From Mariniflexile maritimum (lineage in GTDB: Bacteria; Bacteroidota; Bacteroidia; Flavobacteriales; Flavobacteriaceae): a stretch of DNA of 64,000 nucleotides. How positions within the stretch are numbered: position 1 is the stretch's first letter; every line of letters starts with the position of its first letter. The position numbers and the translations under genes are program-made. Where the stretch lies: contig NZ_WRPN01000011.1 in NCBI RefSeq assembly GCF_009746565.1, forward strand, positions 1 to 64,000, read 5' to 3'. Of this stretch, positions 42,933 to 52,207 are shown one piece after another. The notes beneath the pieces are model-generated. The model was not told the origin of the DNA. It worked only from the letters and a program-made list of their open reading frames with translations, and searched no databases.

Positions 42933-44168
42933 ATGAACAAAATAGTGCTTTTTTTAGCAGTCATTTTAATGGCTTATCCAAGCTATGCCCAAAAAATTGA
43001 GGTATGCGGTACTTGCGCTATACCCTCATTAAAAAAAGGCATCGCTGCGGCAAAGGCGTACGATACCATTATTGTTAAAAAAGGCACTTATAAAGAACAT
43101 GGCATTATTGTTGACAAACCCTTGACCATCATTGGGGAAAATTACCCAATTATTGATGGGGAAAGAAAGGGCGAGATTATTACCGTTATTTCCGATAATG
43201 TAACGGTTGACGGTTTGTTCATCATCAATGTAGGCACCAGTTATACGGAAGATTATGCTGCCATCCGCATCAAGCGGAGTAAACATTTTACCATAAAAAA
43301 TCTGGTTCTGGAAAAGTTGTTCTTTGGCATTTATTTGGAAAAATCAAGCTACGGAAAGGTGTATCACAACAAAATAGTAGGCGATGCGGTTGAAGAATAC
43401 AACTCTGGAAACGGCATTCAATTATGGTACAGTAACCACATTGTTATTGAACATAATTATGTGCAACATGTGCGCGATGGTATTTATTTGGAATTTTCGG
43501 ATAACTGCCTGATTAAAAATAATGTAAGCGCATTAAACATACGCTATGGCCTTCATTTTATGTTTTCAAACAACGATGAATATAGCGACAACACCTTTGA
43601 AAACAACGGTGCCGGGGTTGCGGTCATGTTTTCAAAAAAAATAAAAATGCTTAATAATGTGTTTCGCGAAAACTGGGGAACGGCATCATACGGCCTGTTG
43701 CTAAAGGAAATAAACGATGCCGAAATTAGGGGCAACACCTTTGAGGAAAACACCATCGGAATCAATATAGAAGGTTCAAACCGCATTTTATACAAAAACA
43801 ATAATTTTACCAATAATGGTTGGGCCATCAAGGTACGTGGCGCCTGCTATACCAACCGTTTTTTGGCGAACAATTTCCTTTACAATTCCTTTGATATTTC
43901 ATATAACAGCAAGGTGAACGATAATGTGTTCGACCGCAATTATTGGAGCAACTATACGGGTTATGATTTGAATAAGGATGGCATTGGCGATGTGCCGTAC
44001 CGCCCAGTTAAATTGTTTTCGTACATCGTAAACCGAACGCCCGAAACCATCATTCTATTGCGCAGTTTGTTTATAGATATTATTGATTTTTCCGAAAAAG
44101 TATCGCCCGTTTTCACACCCGATAATTTAATGGACAACAACCCTTTAATGAAAAAAAACCTATGGTAA
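42933..44168 (+). CDS. nosD: NosD, periplasmic copper-insertion protein
   Basis: Maturation factor for the CuZ site of NosZ, working with the NosFY transporter. The 411-residue protein has a signal peptide (..YPSYAQ) and a right-handed beta-helix of parallel repeats, visible as recurrent SxxNxVxxN turns such as YSNHIVIEHNYVQHVRDGIYLE and SNNDEYSDNTFENN (about residues 60-330). Its stop overlaps the nosF start by seven bases. Confidence 0.95.
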   Translation: MNKIVLFLAVILMAYPSYAQKIEVCGTCAIPSLKKGIAAAKAYDTIIVKKGTYKEHGIIVDKPLTIIGENYPIIDGERKGEIITVISDNVTVDGLFIINVGTSYTEDYAAIRIKRSKHFTIKNLVLEKLFFGIYLEKSSYGKVYHNKIVGDAVEEYNSGNGIQLWYSNHIVIEHNYVQHVRDGIYLEFSDNCLIKNNVSALNIRYGLHFMFSNNDEYSDNTFENNGAGVAVMFSKKIKMLNNVFRENWGTASYGLLLKEINDAEIRGNTFEENTIGINIEGSNRILYKNNNFTNNGWAIKVRGACYTNRFLANNFLYNSFDISYNSKVNDNVFDRNYWSNYTGYDLNKDGIGDVPYRPVKLFSYIVNRTPETIILLRSLFIDIIDFSEKVSPVFTPDNLMDNNPLMKKNLW

Positions 44169-44869
44169 ACATTCAAGATCTACATAAAGCATTTGGCAAA
44201 AACCAGGTGTTGAGCGGCGTTAACCTATCCATTAAGGAAGGAGGGATTTTTGCGGTTCTAGGGCCAAACGGCTCGGGAAAAACCACTTTAATAAAATCTA
44301 TTTTAGGAATGGTTATCCCTAACAAAGGCAGCATTTCCATTCAAGGAAAGCACATAAAAAACAATTCAAGCTATAGGCAACACATTGATTATTTACCACA
44401 AATTGCCAACTTCCCAAGCAATTTAAAAGTGAAGGAATTGATAAAGATGATCAAGGATTTGCGTGGAAAAACAACCGAGGACGAACGGTTGATACAATTA
44501 TTCAAGCTAGAGCCTTTTTTGGACAAAAAACTGGGCACGCTTTCTGGCGGCACCAAACAAAAAGTAAATTTGGTGCTAACGTTTATGTTTAACAGTCCGC
44601 TTATAATTTTAGATGAACCCACCTCGGGGCTCGACCCTATTTCGCTCCTTCGTTTGAAAGATTTGATACAGGCCGAAAAAGCCAAGGGAAAAACCATTTT
44701 GATAACCTCGCACATTATGAGTTTTGTTGAAGAGATTTCCGATGAAATCGTGTTCATTTTAGAAGGTAAAATTTATTTTAAAGGCACCGTTTCCGAATTG
44801 AAAACCAAAACCAGCCAACCCGATTTTGAACACGCCATTGCATCCATTTTAACCGAAAACCATGCTTAA
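44162..44869 (+). CDS. nosF: NosF, ABC transporter ATPase
   Basis: ATP-binding subunit of the NosDFY complex needed for CuZ assembly. Walker A GPNGSGKTTL (about residue 35), the ABC signature LSGGTKQKVNL (about 128) and Walker B LIILDEPTSGLDP (about 148) are intact in 235 residues. It overlaps nosD at its start and nosY at its end by eight bases, so the three genes are translationally coupled. Confidence 0.95.
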   Translation: MVNIQDLHKAFGKNQVLSGVNLSIKEGGIFAVLGPNGSGKTTLIKSILGMVIPNKGSISIQGKHIKNNSSYRQHIDYLPQIANFPSNLKVKELIKMIKDLRGKTTEDERLIQLFKLEPFLDKKLGTLSGGTKQKVNLVLTFMFNSPLIILDEPTSGLDPISLLRLKDLIQAEKAKGKTILITSHIMSFVEEISDEIVFILEGKIYFKGTVSELKTKTSQPDFEHAIASILTENHA

Positions 44870-45644
44870 AATACTAAAATACAGTTTTTACGATTTAATG
44901 CGTAGCCGTTGGAGCTACGTGTATTTTGCCTTTTATTTATTATTGGGCGTTGTACTTTTGTTTTTAAACAACGATTTATCAAAGGCGGTCATTACTTTAA
45001 TGAACGTTATTATCGTTTTAGTACCGCTTATAGGCACTATTTTTGGCGTGATGTACTATTATAATTCCAAGGAATTTACCGAACTTTTGCTCGCACAGCC
45101 ATTAAAACGATCGTCCATATTCTTGGGTCAGTACTTGGGTGTGGCCTTATCGCTTTCCATGAGCTTGATTTTAGGTTTGGGGCTTCCGTTTATATTTTAT
45201 GGGTTGTTTAAAAGTACGGCCATTTGGGACTTTTCATTATTGCTCGTTACCGGTACTTTTTTAACTTTTATATTTACGGCATTGGCCTTTAATATTGCCC
45301 TTTCAAACGAAAATAAGATTAAAGGGTTTGGTTATGCCATTTTAATGTGGCTGTTTTTAGGGATTATTTACGATGGTTTGTTTTTAATGTCGCTCGTTTT
45401 ATTTGAAGATTATCCGTTAGATAAAATTTCGCTCATAGGCACCATGCTCAATCCCATCGATTTATCGCGCACGCTCATTCTTTTAAAACTGGATATTTCA
45501 GCACTGTTAGGCTATACAGGCGCTGTATTTAAACAGTTTTTTGGCACCAATTTTGGGCTCGTTATTTCGTTCGGCATGTTGGTATTATGGGTTGTTTCCC
45601 CTTTAATGAGAATCATATTTAAGTCGAAACGAAAAGATTTCTAA
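44862..45644 (+). CDS. nosY: NosY, ABC transporter permease
   Basis: Membrane subunit of the NosDFY complex. A 260-residue protein with six membrane helices (near residues 20, 58, 100, 135, 170, 232), typical of ABC-2 permeases. The helix-linking segment YYNSKEFTELLLAQPLKRSSIFLGQYLG is characteristic. Last gene of the nos operon; the next gene has its own Crp/Fnr-like site. Confidence 0.94.
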   Translation: MLKILKYSFYDLMRSRWSYVYFAFYLLLGVVLLFLNNDLSKAVITLMNVIIVLVPLIGTIFGVMYYYNSKEFTELLLAQPLKRSSIFLGQYLGVALSLSMSLILGLGLPFIFYGLFKSTAIWDFSLLLVTGTFLTFIFTALAFNIALSNENKIKGFGYAILMWLFLGIIYDGLFLMSLVLFEDYPLDKISLIGTMLNPIDLSRTLILLKLDISALLGYTGAVFKQFFGTNFGLVISFGMLVLWVVSPLMRIIFKSKRKDF

Positions 45645-45654
45645 TAGAAACAAT

Positions 45655-45672
45655 ATTTGATTTTGGTCATAT
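45655..45672. promoter_or_regulatory. Crp/Fnr-like operator before the copper genes
   Basis: ATTTGA-N6-TCATAT, one mismatch from the nos and nirK sites. Its centre is 28.5 bp before TAATTTTG (45692-45699), nearly the same spacing as in the other two promoters. Confidence 0.6.
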
Positions 45673-45703
45673 TTCATAAATAAAAAAACTCTAATTTTGA
45701 GGC

Positions 45704-46099
45704 ATGATTTCAGCATTAGCCCATAAAATAACTGCACTTGTTTTTGTGTTTATATTATTTGCACAAAATATAAGCACGCTCGTTATTATTGGTGAATTTG
45801 TTGTAAATCAAGATTTTATTGCAAAAAACTTGTGCGTACAAAAAGAAAATCAGCAGGGTTGTAATGGCAAATGTCATTTAATGAAAGAATTAAAGGACAG
45901 CGATACCGATTCCAAAACCACCATTCCCGTTAAGGAAACCCGCCGTTTTTCATTGGATGCGTTCTGCCTGTTCGATATTAAAAGTATGGAAAGCAACCAT
46001 TCTATTTATAAAGATTTGCGTTTCGGCTTAACCAAAAATTCGGCAAATCTTATCGTAACCTATTTTGATATAGATACGCCACCCCCTATTATTTCTTGA
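45704..46099 (+). CDS. Cysteine-containing small exported or membrane protein
   Basis: A 131-residue protein with a hydrophobic N-terminus (residues about 8-32) and a Cys cluster NLCVQKENQQGCNGKCHLMKEL (about 43-64) that could bind copper or another metal. The rest is polar and ends with a Pro run DTPPPIIS. I recall similar proteins next to copper TonB receptors in Bacteroidota. It stands behind its own Crp/Fnr-like site between nosY and a Met-rich lipoprotein and TonB receptor. A copper role is inferred from the Cys cluster and context. Confidence 0.6.
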   Translation: MISALAHKITALVFVFILFAQNISTLVIIGEFVVNQDFIAKNLCVQKENQQGCNGKCHLMKELKDSDTDSKTTIPVKETRRFSLDAFCLFDIKSMESNHSIYKDLRFGLTKNSANLIVTYFDIDTPPPIIS

Positions 46100-46276
46100 T
46101 TTTTTAGCTTTTTGATGGTCGTTTAGCACTATCCATTTTTTTTCTGAAGTTACAATCGGAACAGAAAAGCTACACCCATTCTATAAACCAAGGGGCACCA
46201 TTAATTTTTCGCAGTAGGCCGATGGATGGATGGTGTGCCATTGCAAATCATTTTATAAAATCAATAAATAATTACC

Positions 46277-47116
46277 ATGAAAATTAAATATATCATTCCC
46301 ATTTTAATCATCTCACTATTTTCAGTAGCGTGCTCAACCGACGATGATACTGATGTAAACGAACTGGAAGGACTTACAAAAGTGCAGGAACTATCAAACA
46401 ATACACATTCTATTGAACTATATACTGCAAACGGACAATTTTCAACAGGCTATAATGCCATAAGCATCCGTATTAAGGATAACGTTTCAAACACGTACAT
46501 CGAAAATGCATCGCTTACTTGGAACCCGGTGATGCAAATGCCCACTATGCAACATTCCTGCCCAAAATCAACCGTTGCAAAAGTTTCAGGGAAAACAACG
46601 GTTTATGAAGGCTACATCATTTATCAAATGGCAAATTTAGATGGTTCAGGTTGGTCCTTGTCCGTAAATTATACCGTAAATGGCGTAAGTTATGATGCTA
46701 CCGGTACCATTGTAGTTAAACAGGCGGCCAAACAAAACGTAACCAGCTTTATGGGTAGCGATAACAAACGCTATATTATAGCCTTATTAGAGCCAAAAAT
46801 GCCCAAAATAGGCAACAATAAAATGGTTGTTGGTTTGTACAAAATGGAAAACATGATGTCGTTCCCCGTGGTTGAAAACTATACCATTACCCTAGACCCA
46901 CGAATGCCAAGTATGGAAAACCACAGCTCGCCAAATAACACCGATTTAACTTATAAGGCTGATGATACCATGTACCATGGCAACCTATCGCTTACCATGA
47001 CGGGCTATTGGGTACTAAATTTAAAACTTCTAAATGCCCAAAACGAGGTGTTAAAAGGCGAGAATATAACCCTGGAAACCGTTAAAAGCTCGCTGTATTT
47101 AGAATTGGAGTTTTAA
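46277..47116 (+). CDS. Met/His-rich lipoprotein, probable copper binding
   Basis: A 279-residue lipoprotein (lipobox SVAC, Cys19). It contains two similar beta-sandwich domains (about residues 45-155 and 155-275), YtkA-like in pattern. Each has a Met-rich loop: NPVMQMPTMQHSCP (about 84-97) and DPRMPSMENHSSPN (about 209-222). The MxMPxMxH pattern suits Cu(I) binding in the periplasm. It lies directly before a NosA-like TonB-dependent receptor, from which it is separated by a hairpin, so it probably hands over copper imported for NosZ and NirK (inference). Confidence 0.65.
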   Translation: MKIKYIIPILIISLFSVACSTDDDTDVNELEGLTKVQELSNNTHSIELYTANGQFSTGYNAISIRIKDNVSNTYIENASLTWNPVMQMPTMQHSCPKSTVAKVSGKTTVYEGYIIYQMANLDGSGWSLSVNYTVNGVSYDATGTIVVKQAAKQNVTSFMGSDNKRYIIALLEPKMPKIGNNKMVVGLYKMENMMSFPVVENYTITLDPRMPSMENHSSPNNTDLTYKADDTMYHGNLSLTMTGYWVLNLKLLNAQNEVLKGENITLETVKSSLYLELEF

Positions 47117-47136
47117 AGCCTTTTTTTCATTATCAC

Positions 47137-47175
47137 AACAGGTACGTTGATTGGCAATTTTCAACGTATCTGTTT
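47137..47175 (+). other. Hairpin between copper lipoprotein and TonB receptor genes
   Basis: Arms AACAGGTACGTTGA and TCAACGTATCTGTT without a T tract. It could be a processing site or attenuator. Confidence 0.4.
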
Positions 47176-47189
47176 AAAAAATCATAGCA

Positions 47190-49190
47190 ATGAAAAAGTT
47201 TATCATTTTTGGGGTTTGTGTTTTATCGAGTATCTTACTAAATGCCCAAGAACCAGAATATACTACTAAAAAAGACACCACAAAACTTAGTGAAATTACT
47301 GTTTTGGGCAGGCACACATTAAGCAATTACAGGCAAGAAAAAACCCTGTCGAGCATTGATGATTATTTAGAAAAATCGAATAAAATAACCATGATAAAAC
47401 GTGGTGGCTATGCTTGGGAAGCTTCTATGAACAATATGAACAGCAACCAATTATCTGTAACCATTGATGGGATGCAAATCTTTGGAGCCTGTACCGACAA
47501 AATGGACCCCATTACCTCGTATGTAGATGTGTCAAATTTGGAAAAAGTCACTGTTCAATCGGGGCAAGAAGGTACTGAAAACGGGCATTGCCTAGGCGGC
47601 GGTATTGATTTGCAATTGCCAACCCCGTCCTTTAATGGAAGTGGTTTAAAAACCACCGCCGATTTGGGTTACGAAACCAACGGCAACTATAAAACTGCAG
47701 GTATGGATATGGCATACAGTGGCAACACATTTTACATCAATGCCGATGGTATTTACAGAAAATCGGATAATTACGATGCTGGCGGCAACAAGGAAGTCTT
47801 GTACTCGCAATTTGAAAAGTATAACATCTCTTTACAAAGCGGTTATAAACTGAACGAAAATGAATCGTTGGACGCCAACGTTATATATGATAGAGCTACC
47901 GATGTAGGTTACCCCGCTTTGCCCATGGACGTTTCGCTGGCGGAAGCGTTGATTGCCTCGGTTTCCCATAATTACCAAAACGATTCTACCTTTATAAAAT
48001 CGTTGGAAACCAAATTGTACTTTAATACCATCACCCACATCATGGACGATTCAAAGCGCCCCATAGTGCCCATTCGCATGGATATGCCGGGGTGGAGCGA
48101 TACTTACGGTTTTTATAGCAAAGCGACCATAAAAAAGAATAACCATAACATGTTGGTAAACCTTAACGGGTTTTACAACAAATCGCTGGCAGAAATGACC
48201 ATGTACCCCAACAATCCCAACGAATCCCCAATGTTTATGTACACATGGCCAGATATCCGTACACTTTACACTGGTCTCTATGTGAAGGATGCCATAGCAA
48301 TAAATGCCCTTGAAACCCTGTCGGCATCCATTCGTATGGGATTCCATCAAAACAAAATTGCCAAAGCGGCAGGTGTGGAAAGTCTGCAAATTTTCTATCC
48401 AAATATCACCGATTCCAAAAACCGATTACTTACCAGTTTTTCAGGTAATTACCAACTTAAAAAAGAACTATTCGATGTGGCGTTGGGTGTAGGTTACGGC
48501 GAAAGAGCACCCACCGTAAGCGAAGGTTATGGCTTCTATCTTTTCAATAGTTTTGAAAATTTCGACTATATAGGCAACCCTAACTTAAAAAACGAAAAAG
48601 CCTTGGAAGCTAATTTCAACGCCAACTTTCATAAAAACAACCTTCATTTAGGGGTTGAAACGTCCTATTTTCATATCATGAATTATATAATTGGCACTAT
48701 TAACCCCGCATTAAGTACCATGACAATTGGTGCCAATGGCGTAAAAATGTATGGCGCACTGGCACACGCCTCTATTTTCGATGTGTATCTCAATGCTTCC
48801 TACCAACTATCAAAACCATTTTCAATTAATGGTAGCTTGGGTTACAATTATGGAACAGGAAGTAATAATAAACCGCTGCCCTTTATTAAACCGTTTTCGT
48901 ATCTAACCGAAATAAACTATGCTACAATCCGTTTTAATGCGGCTTTACAACTGGAAGGCAACGGAAACCAAAGCCAATATAGCAGTTTTTATGGTGAAGA
49001 TGAAACACCCGGATACGCCGTAATCAATGCAAATTTTGGCAACGTATTTTATAATCATACAAATAAAATAGTGCTAAAATATGGGGTAGAGAACCTCTTG
49101 GACACCAACTATTCCAGTTATGCCGATTGGAACAATATTCCGCGACAAGGACGCAATTTTTATATAAACCTATCGTATATTTTGCCATAG
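47190..49190 (+). CDS. TonB-dependent receptor, NosA/OprC-like copper channel
   Basis: A 666-residue outer-membrane receptor. A signal peptide (..ILLNAQ) is followed by a plug domain (about residues 35-150, LSNYRQEKTLSSIDDYLEKS.., VTIDGMQIFGACTDKMDPITSYVDVSNLEKVTVQSG) and a 22-strand barrel ending NFYINLSYILP. The CTDKMDP and GHCLGGGIDL segments of the plug resemble the copper-loading NosA/OprC family. There is no carboxypeptidase-like N-terminal domain, unlike SusC types. Its neighbours (nos genes, Met-rich lipoprotein) support copper uptake for denitrification enzymes. Confidence 0.82.
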   Translation: MKKFIIFGVCVLSSILLNAQEPEYTTKKDTTKLSEITVLGRHTLSNYRQEKTLSSIDDYLEKSNKITMIKRGGYAWEASMNNMNSNQLSVTIDGMQIFGACTDKMDPITSYVDVSNLEKVTVQSGQEGTENGHCLGGGIDLQLPTPSFNGSGLKTTADLGYETNGNYKTAGMDMAYSGNTFYINADGIYRKSDNYDAGGNKEVLYSQFEKYNISLQSGYKLNENESLDANVIYDRATDVGYPALPMDVSLAEALIASVSHNYQNDSTFIKSLETKLYFNTITHIMDDSKRPIVPIRMDMPGWSDTYGFYSKATIKKNNHNMLVNLNGFYNKSLAEMTMYPNNPNESPMFMYTWPDIRTLYTGLYVKDAIAINALETLSASIRMGFHQNKIAKAAGVESLQIFYPNITDSKNRLLTSFSGNYQLKKELFDVALGVGYGERAPTVSEGYGFYLFNSFENFDYIGNPNLKNEKALEANFNANFHKNNLHLGVETSYFHIMNYIIGTINPALSTMTIGANGVKMYGALAHASIFDVYLNASYQLSKPFSINGSLGYNYGTGSNNKPLPFIKPFSYLTEINYATIRFNAALQLEGNGNQSQYSSFYGEDETPGYAVINANFGNVFYNHTNKIVLKYGVENLLDTNYSSYADWNNIPRQGRNFYINLSYILP

Positions 49191-49480
49191 CATCACGCTT
49201 TGCAACTAAAAATTTAACGCCCAACACCAAATGCTTTTCGTGCCATTGTTGTTGGGCTTTTTTGCTGCCATAACGTGTTTGTATACGGTTTTTTGCATAG
49301 ATTAAGAACCTAATGTAGCAAATAAAAACCGATTAGAAAATCCACGAGGATTCTCGTAATTAGGCTAGAACCAAGCAATAAATTATATACGGCAATAGTT
49401 TTTAAAATTTAACATCAAATTGTAAGGTCGTTTCGTTTATTTCGTTTAATATTGTATAGAGTTAACTAAAAACAGCGACA
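49191..49480. other. Intergenic region between nosA-like gene and toxin-antitoxin pair
   Basis: No gene is visible. It holds a terminator and then AT-rich sequence with GCCATAACGTG..TATACGG at about 49267 and TATATACGGCAATAG at 49384. The 3' side of the toxin gene has ATTATTGCCATAG (50493), a partial inverted match that may mark the borders of an inserted cassette. Confidence 0.4.
49219..49263 (+). terminator. Terminator after the TonB receptor gene
   Basis: Arms GCCCAACA and TGTTGGGC with a following T run. Confidence 0.75.
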
Positions 49481-49936
49481 ATGGAAACTTATAATAATAT
49501 TAATAAACCATCAAAAGATGAGCAAAAACTAGCTCTAGAATCCTATGATACCTTAGCTTCTGTAATTGAACAGTTGAAGTCAGAAAACCCAGAGATTGAA
49601 ATCGAAGAGACAGAGGAGAGGATTAAAATCCCTTTAAGTGCTTTAAAATTTTTGGGTGATATATTAAAGACAATGAGCCAAGGAAAACCATTTTCTTTAG
49701 TTCCTGTAGCTACTGAAGTTACAACTCAAAAAGCCGCAGAAATAATTGGTTGTTCAAGACCTCATTTAGTTAAGTTACTTGAAGAAGGTGAAATAGAATA
49801 TACTAAAGTTGGAAAACATAGAAGGGTTAAGTTTGAAGATGTTATGAGATATAAAAGGAGAATGAAGAAAATTCAGAAACAAAATATTATTGATATAATG
49901 AAGTCGGACGAAGAATTAGGAATTTATGATTCATAG
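49481..49936 (+). CDS. Helix-turn-helix antitoxin
   Basis: A 151-residue DNA-binding protein with an excisionase-type helix-turn-helix: TTQKAAEIIGCSRPHLVKLLEEGEIEYTKVGKHRRVKFEDV (about residues 87-125). The N-terminal half is acidic and could wrap the partner toxin. It overlaps the PIN-domain gene by 11 bp, a standard antitoxin-toxin arrangement. Codon use is much more AT-rich than in the flanking nos and nir genes, indicating recent acquisition. Confidence 0.85.
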   Translation: METYNNINKPSKDEQKLALESYDTLASVIEQLKSENPEIEIEETEERIKIPLSALKFLGDILKTMSQGKPFSLVPVATEVTTQKAAEIIGCSRPHLVKLLEEGEIEYTKVGKHRRVKFEDVMRYKRRMKKIQKQNIIDIMKSDEELGIYDS

Positions 49937-50489
49937 TGTAAGATTTAAATGTGTTTTAGATACTAATGTAATTTATCCAATCGAAATTAGGGATTTATTA
50001 TTTTGGTTTGCTTATTATGAATTGTTCACTCCAAAATGGAGTGAACATATTTTTGATGAGTGGAGAGATGTAATGATAAGAAAGGGTATAAGCGAAGATG
50101 AAGCTAATAAAAGAGTTGAAAAAGCAAATATAGCTTTTCCAGATGCTCTAGTTAGCAATTATTCTGGCTTGATTAATAGTTTGGAATTACCTGACCCTAA
50201 AGATAGACACGTTCTTGCAGCAGCAATTAAGACAAACGCAAATGTCATTGTTACTAATAATATTAAAGATTTTCCAAAAAATTATTTAGCTTCTTTTGGA
50301 TTAACAGTGAAAACGGCTGATGATTTTTTAACAGACATAATTGATTTAAATCCAGAGCAAGCAGTCAAAGCTTTTAAGCAATTGGTACTAAATAGAAGAA
50401 ATCCAGATTTGGATGAATTTCAAGTTTTGGATATTTTAAGAAATAGGGGGTTGAAAGATACTGCCGATTTTCTACATTCTCAATTGTAG
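49926..50489 (+). CDS. PIN-domain toxin (VapC-like)
   Basis: A 187-residue PIN ribonuclease. Acidic metal ligands are visible in VLDTNVIYP (Asp near residue 12), EHIFDEWRD (about 43) and LPDPKDRHVLAAAIKTNANVIVTNN (about 92-116). Such toxins cleave tRNA or other RNA when freed from their antitoxin. It is translationally coupled to the HTH antitoxin. The C-terminal 50 residues extend beyond the minimal VapC fold. The pair interrupts the denitrification island between the copper receptor and nirK. Confidence 0.87.
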   Translation: MIHSVRFKCVLDTNVIYPIEIRDLLFWFAYYELFTPKWSEHIFDEWRDVMIRKGISEDEANKRVEKANIAFPDALVSNYSGLINSLELPDPKDRHVLAAAIKTNANVIVTNNIKDFPKNYLASFGLTVKTADDFLTDIIDLNPEQAVKAFKQLVLNRRNPDLDEFQVLDILRNRGLKDTADFLHSQL

Positions 50490-50629
50490 TGAAATTATTG
50501 CCATAGTAAGCACTAACAAGCATAAAACCACCTGTTTTTATCGGTTTTAAAATCTTAAAGAAACTTTAAACTACCCACATTTCTGGGATTTCTAATTCAA
50601 AAGTTTTAATTTTATTGATATTTCAATTT

Positions 50630-50647
50630 ATATGACAAATATCATAT
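50630..50647. promoter_or_regulatory. Crp/Fnr-like operator of nirK
   Basis: ATATGACAAATATCATAT, perfect 6-bp arms. Its centre is 29.5 bp before TATTTTTG (50668-50675), the same distance as in the nos promoter. Confidence 0.72.
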
Positions 50648-50667
50648 TCTTAAACTGGCGCAACATA

Positions 50668-50675
50668 TATTTTTG
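50668..50675 (+). promoter_or_regulatory. -7 element of the nirK promoter
   Basis: TATTTTTG fits TAnnTTTG. Transcription would start near 50681, giving a leader of about 70 nt that contains the Rrf2-type operator. Confidence 0.6.
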
Positions 50676-50685
50676 ACCTGTAAAA

Positions 50686-50701
50686 AAGATATTTTTGTCT
50701 T
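50686..50701. promoter_or_regulatory. Rrf2-type operator in the nirK leader
   Basis: AAGATATTTTTGTCTT, identical to 38509-38524. It sits just downstream of the predicted start site, a position suited to repression. Confidence 0.68.
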
Positions 50702-50749
50702 ATTTAAAAACCAATGCACCAATTAATAACACTAAAACAAAAAATTAAA

Positions 50750-52198
50750 ATGAAACAGTTAAAATATGCACTCGGACTATCGGTGGCTTTCATGCTTTTT
50801 TTTACATCATGTTTTAATAATGAGGAAAAAAAATATGAAAATGCCGAAGATATTCCCGTAAACAAAGAAATGATTGCTGAGTTAACCTCGCCACCCCATG
50901 TACCTACCCCCGTTGGGAAAAGAAAAGCAAAAAAACTTATCGTTAAAATGGAAATTCTTGAAAAAGAAGGCGAGATGACCGATGGCGTTAAATATGTATA
51001 TTGGACCTTTGGCGGCACGGTTCCGGGAAGTTTTATAAGAACCCGCGTGGGCGATGAGGTAGAGTTCCATTTACAGAACCACCCAAATAATAAATTACCG
51101 CACAACATCGATTTGCATGCCGTAAACGGCCCAGGTGGTGGAGCAGAATCATCATTTGTAGCCCCAGGGCACGAAAAAACCTTTTCGTTCAAAACCTTAA
51201 ATCCTGGTTTGTATGTTTACCATTGTGCCACAGCTCCGGTTGGTATGCACATTGCAAACGGCATGTACGGTTTAATTTTAGTTGAGCCAGAAGGTGGTTT
51301 GCCCCCAGTTGACAAAGAATACTACATCATGCAAGGCGATTTTTATACCAAAGGTGCCAATGGCGAACGTGGTTTGCAACCTTTCGATATGCAAAAAGCC
51401 GTGGATGAAAAAGCAGACTATGTAGTGTTTAATGGAAAAGTAGGTGCTTTAACCGGCGATAATGCCATTACTGCAAAAGTGGGCGAAACCGTTAGGCTTT
51501 TTGTTGGTAACGGTGGCCCTGGCCTAACTTCGGCCTTTCATGTTATAGGGGAAATATTCGATAAAGTTCACATTGAAGGTGGCGATAAAATAAACGAAAA
51601 TGTACAAACCACCGTCATCCCCCCAGGAGGCGCAGCCATTGTAGAGTTTCGTGTTGAAGTTCCGGGCACCTTCATTTTAGTCGATCACGCTATTTTTAGA
51701 GCCTTCAATAAAGGAGCCTTGGGTATGTTGAAGGTTGAAGGCGAAAAAGACAAGAAAATTTATTCAGGTGAATTGCGCGACGACGTTTATTTACCAGAAG
51801 GCCCAGGCATCCAAACCATGCCTACCACAGGTGAAGTTGTAGCTTCTGAAATACCCGCCAAATCGATTGAAGAGCAAATAAAATTTGGTAAAAATATTTA
51901 TATGCAAACCTGTTTTGCCTGTCATCAAGCAGAAGGCCAAGGCATACCGAACGCCTTTCCTCCATTGGCAAAATCAGATTATTTGAATGCTGATGTTGAT
52001 AGAGCCATTGGCATTGTTTTGCACGGAAAAACAGGAGAAATCACCGTTAATGGTCAAAAATACAATAGTGTAATGACCAAACAAATGCTTTCTTCGGCTG
52101 AAATCGCCAATGTATTGACCTATGTTTATAACAGTTGGGGCAACTCAGGAAAAGTAGTAACTACCGATATGGTTGAAAAAGTAAAGAACAAAAAATAA
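50750..52198 (+). CDS. nirK: Copper nitrite reductase fused to cytochrome c
   Basis: Reduces nitrite to NO in the periplasm. From the ATG at 50750 the 482-residue protein has a lipoprotein signal (FFTSC); an upstream ATG at 50714 would add 12 unneeded residues. Two cupredoxin domains follow. Copper ligands are seen in [11 protein letters not shown] (about 112) and [13 protein letters not shown] (about 155-167), and the second domain has [15 protein letters not shown]. The C-terminal 100 residues are a cytochrome c domain with CFACH (about 388-392). The fusion gives the enzyme its own electron-transfer module. nirV follows nine bases later. Confidence 0.96.
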   Translation: MKQLKYALGLSVAFMLFFTSCFNNEEKKYENAEDIPVNKEMIAELTSPPHVPTPVGKRKAKKLIVKMEILEKEGEMTDGVKYVYWTFGGTVPGSFIRTRVGDEVEFHLQNHPNNKLPHNIDLHAVNGPGGGAESSFVAPGHEKTFSFKTLNPGLYVYHCATAPVGMHIANGMYGLILVEPEGGLPPVDKEYYIMQGDFYTKGANGERGLQPFDMQKAVDEKADYVVFNGKVGALTGDNAITAKVGETVRLFVGNGGPGLTSAFHVIGEIFDKVHIEGGDKINENVQTTVIPPGGAAIVEFRVEVPGTFILVDHAIFRAFNKGALGMLKVEGEKDKKIYSGELRDDVYLPEGPGIQTMPTTGEVVASEIPAKSIEEQIKFGKNIYMQTCFACHQAEGQGIPNAFPPLAKSDYLNADVDRAIGIVLHGKTGEITVNGQKYNSVMTKQMLSSAEIANVLTYVYNSWGNSGKVVTTDMVEKVKNKK

Positions 52199-52207
52199 AT
52201 CATACCA

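Noticed and set aside
38596-45644. Search for nosR or nosX in the nos operon
   Set aside because: No flavin- or ferredoxin-type membrane regulator is present; the absence is normal for clade II nos clusters.
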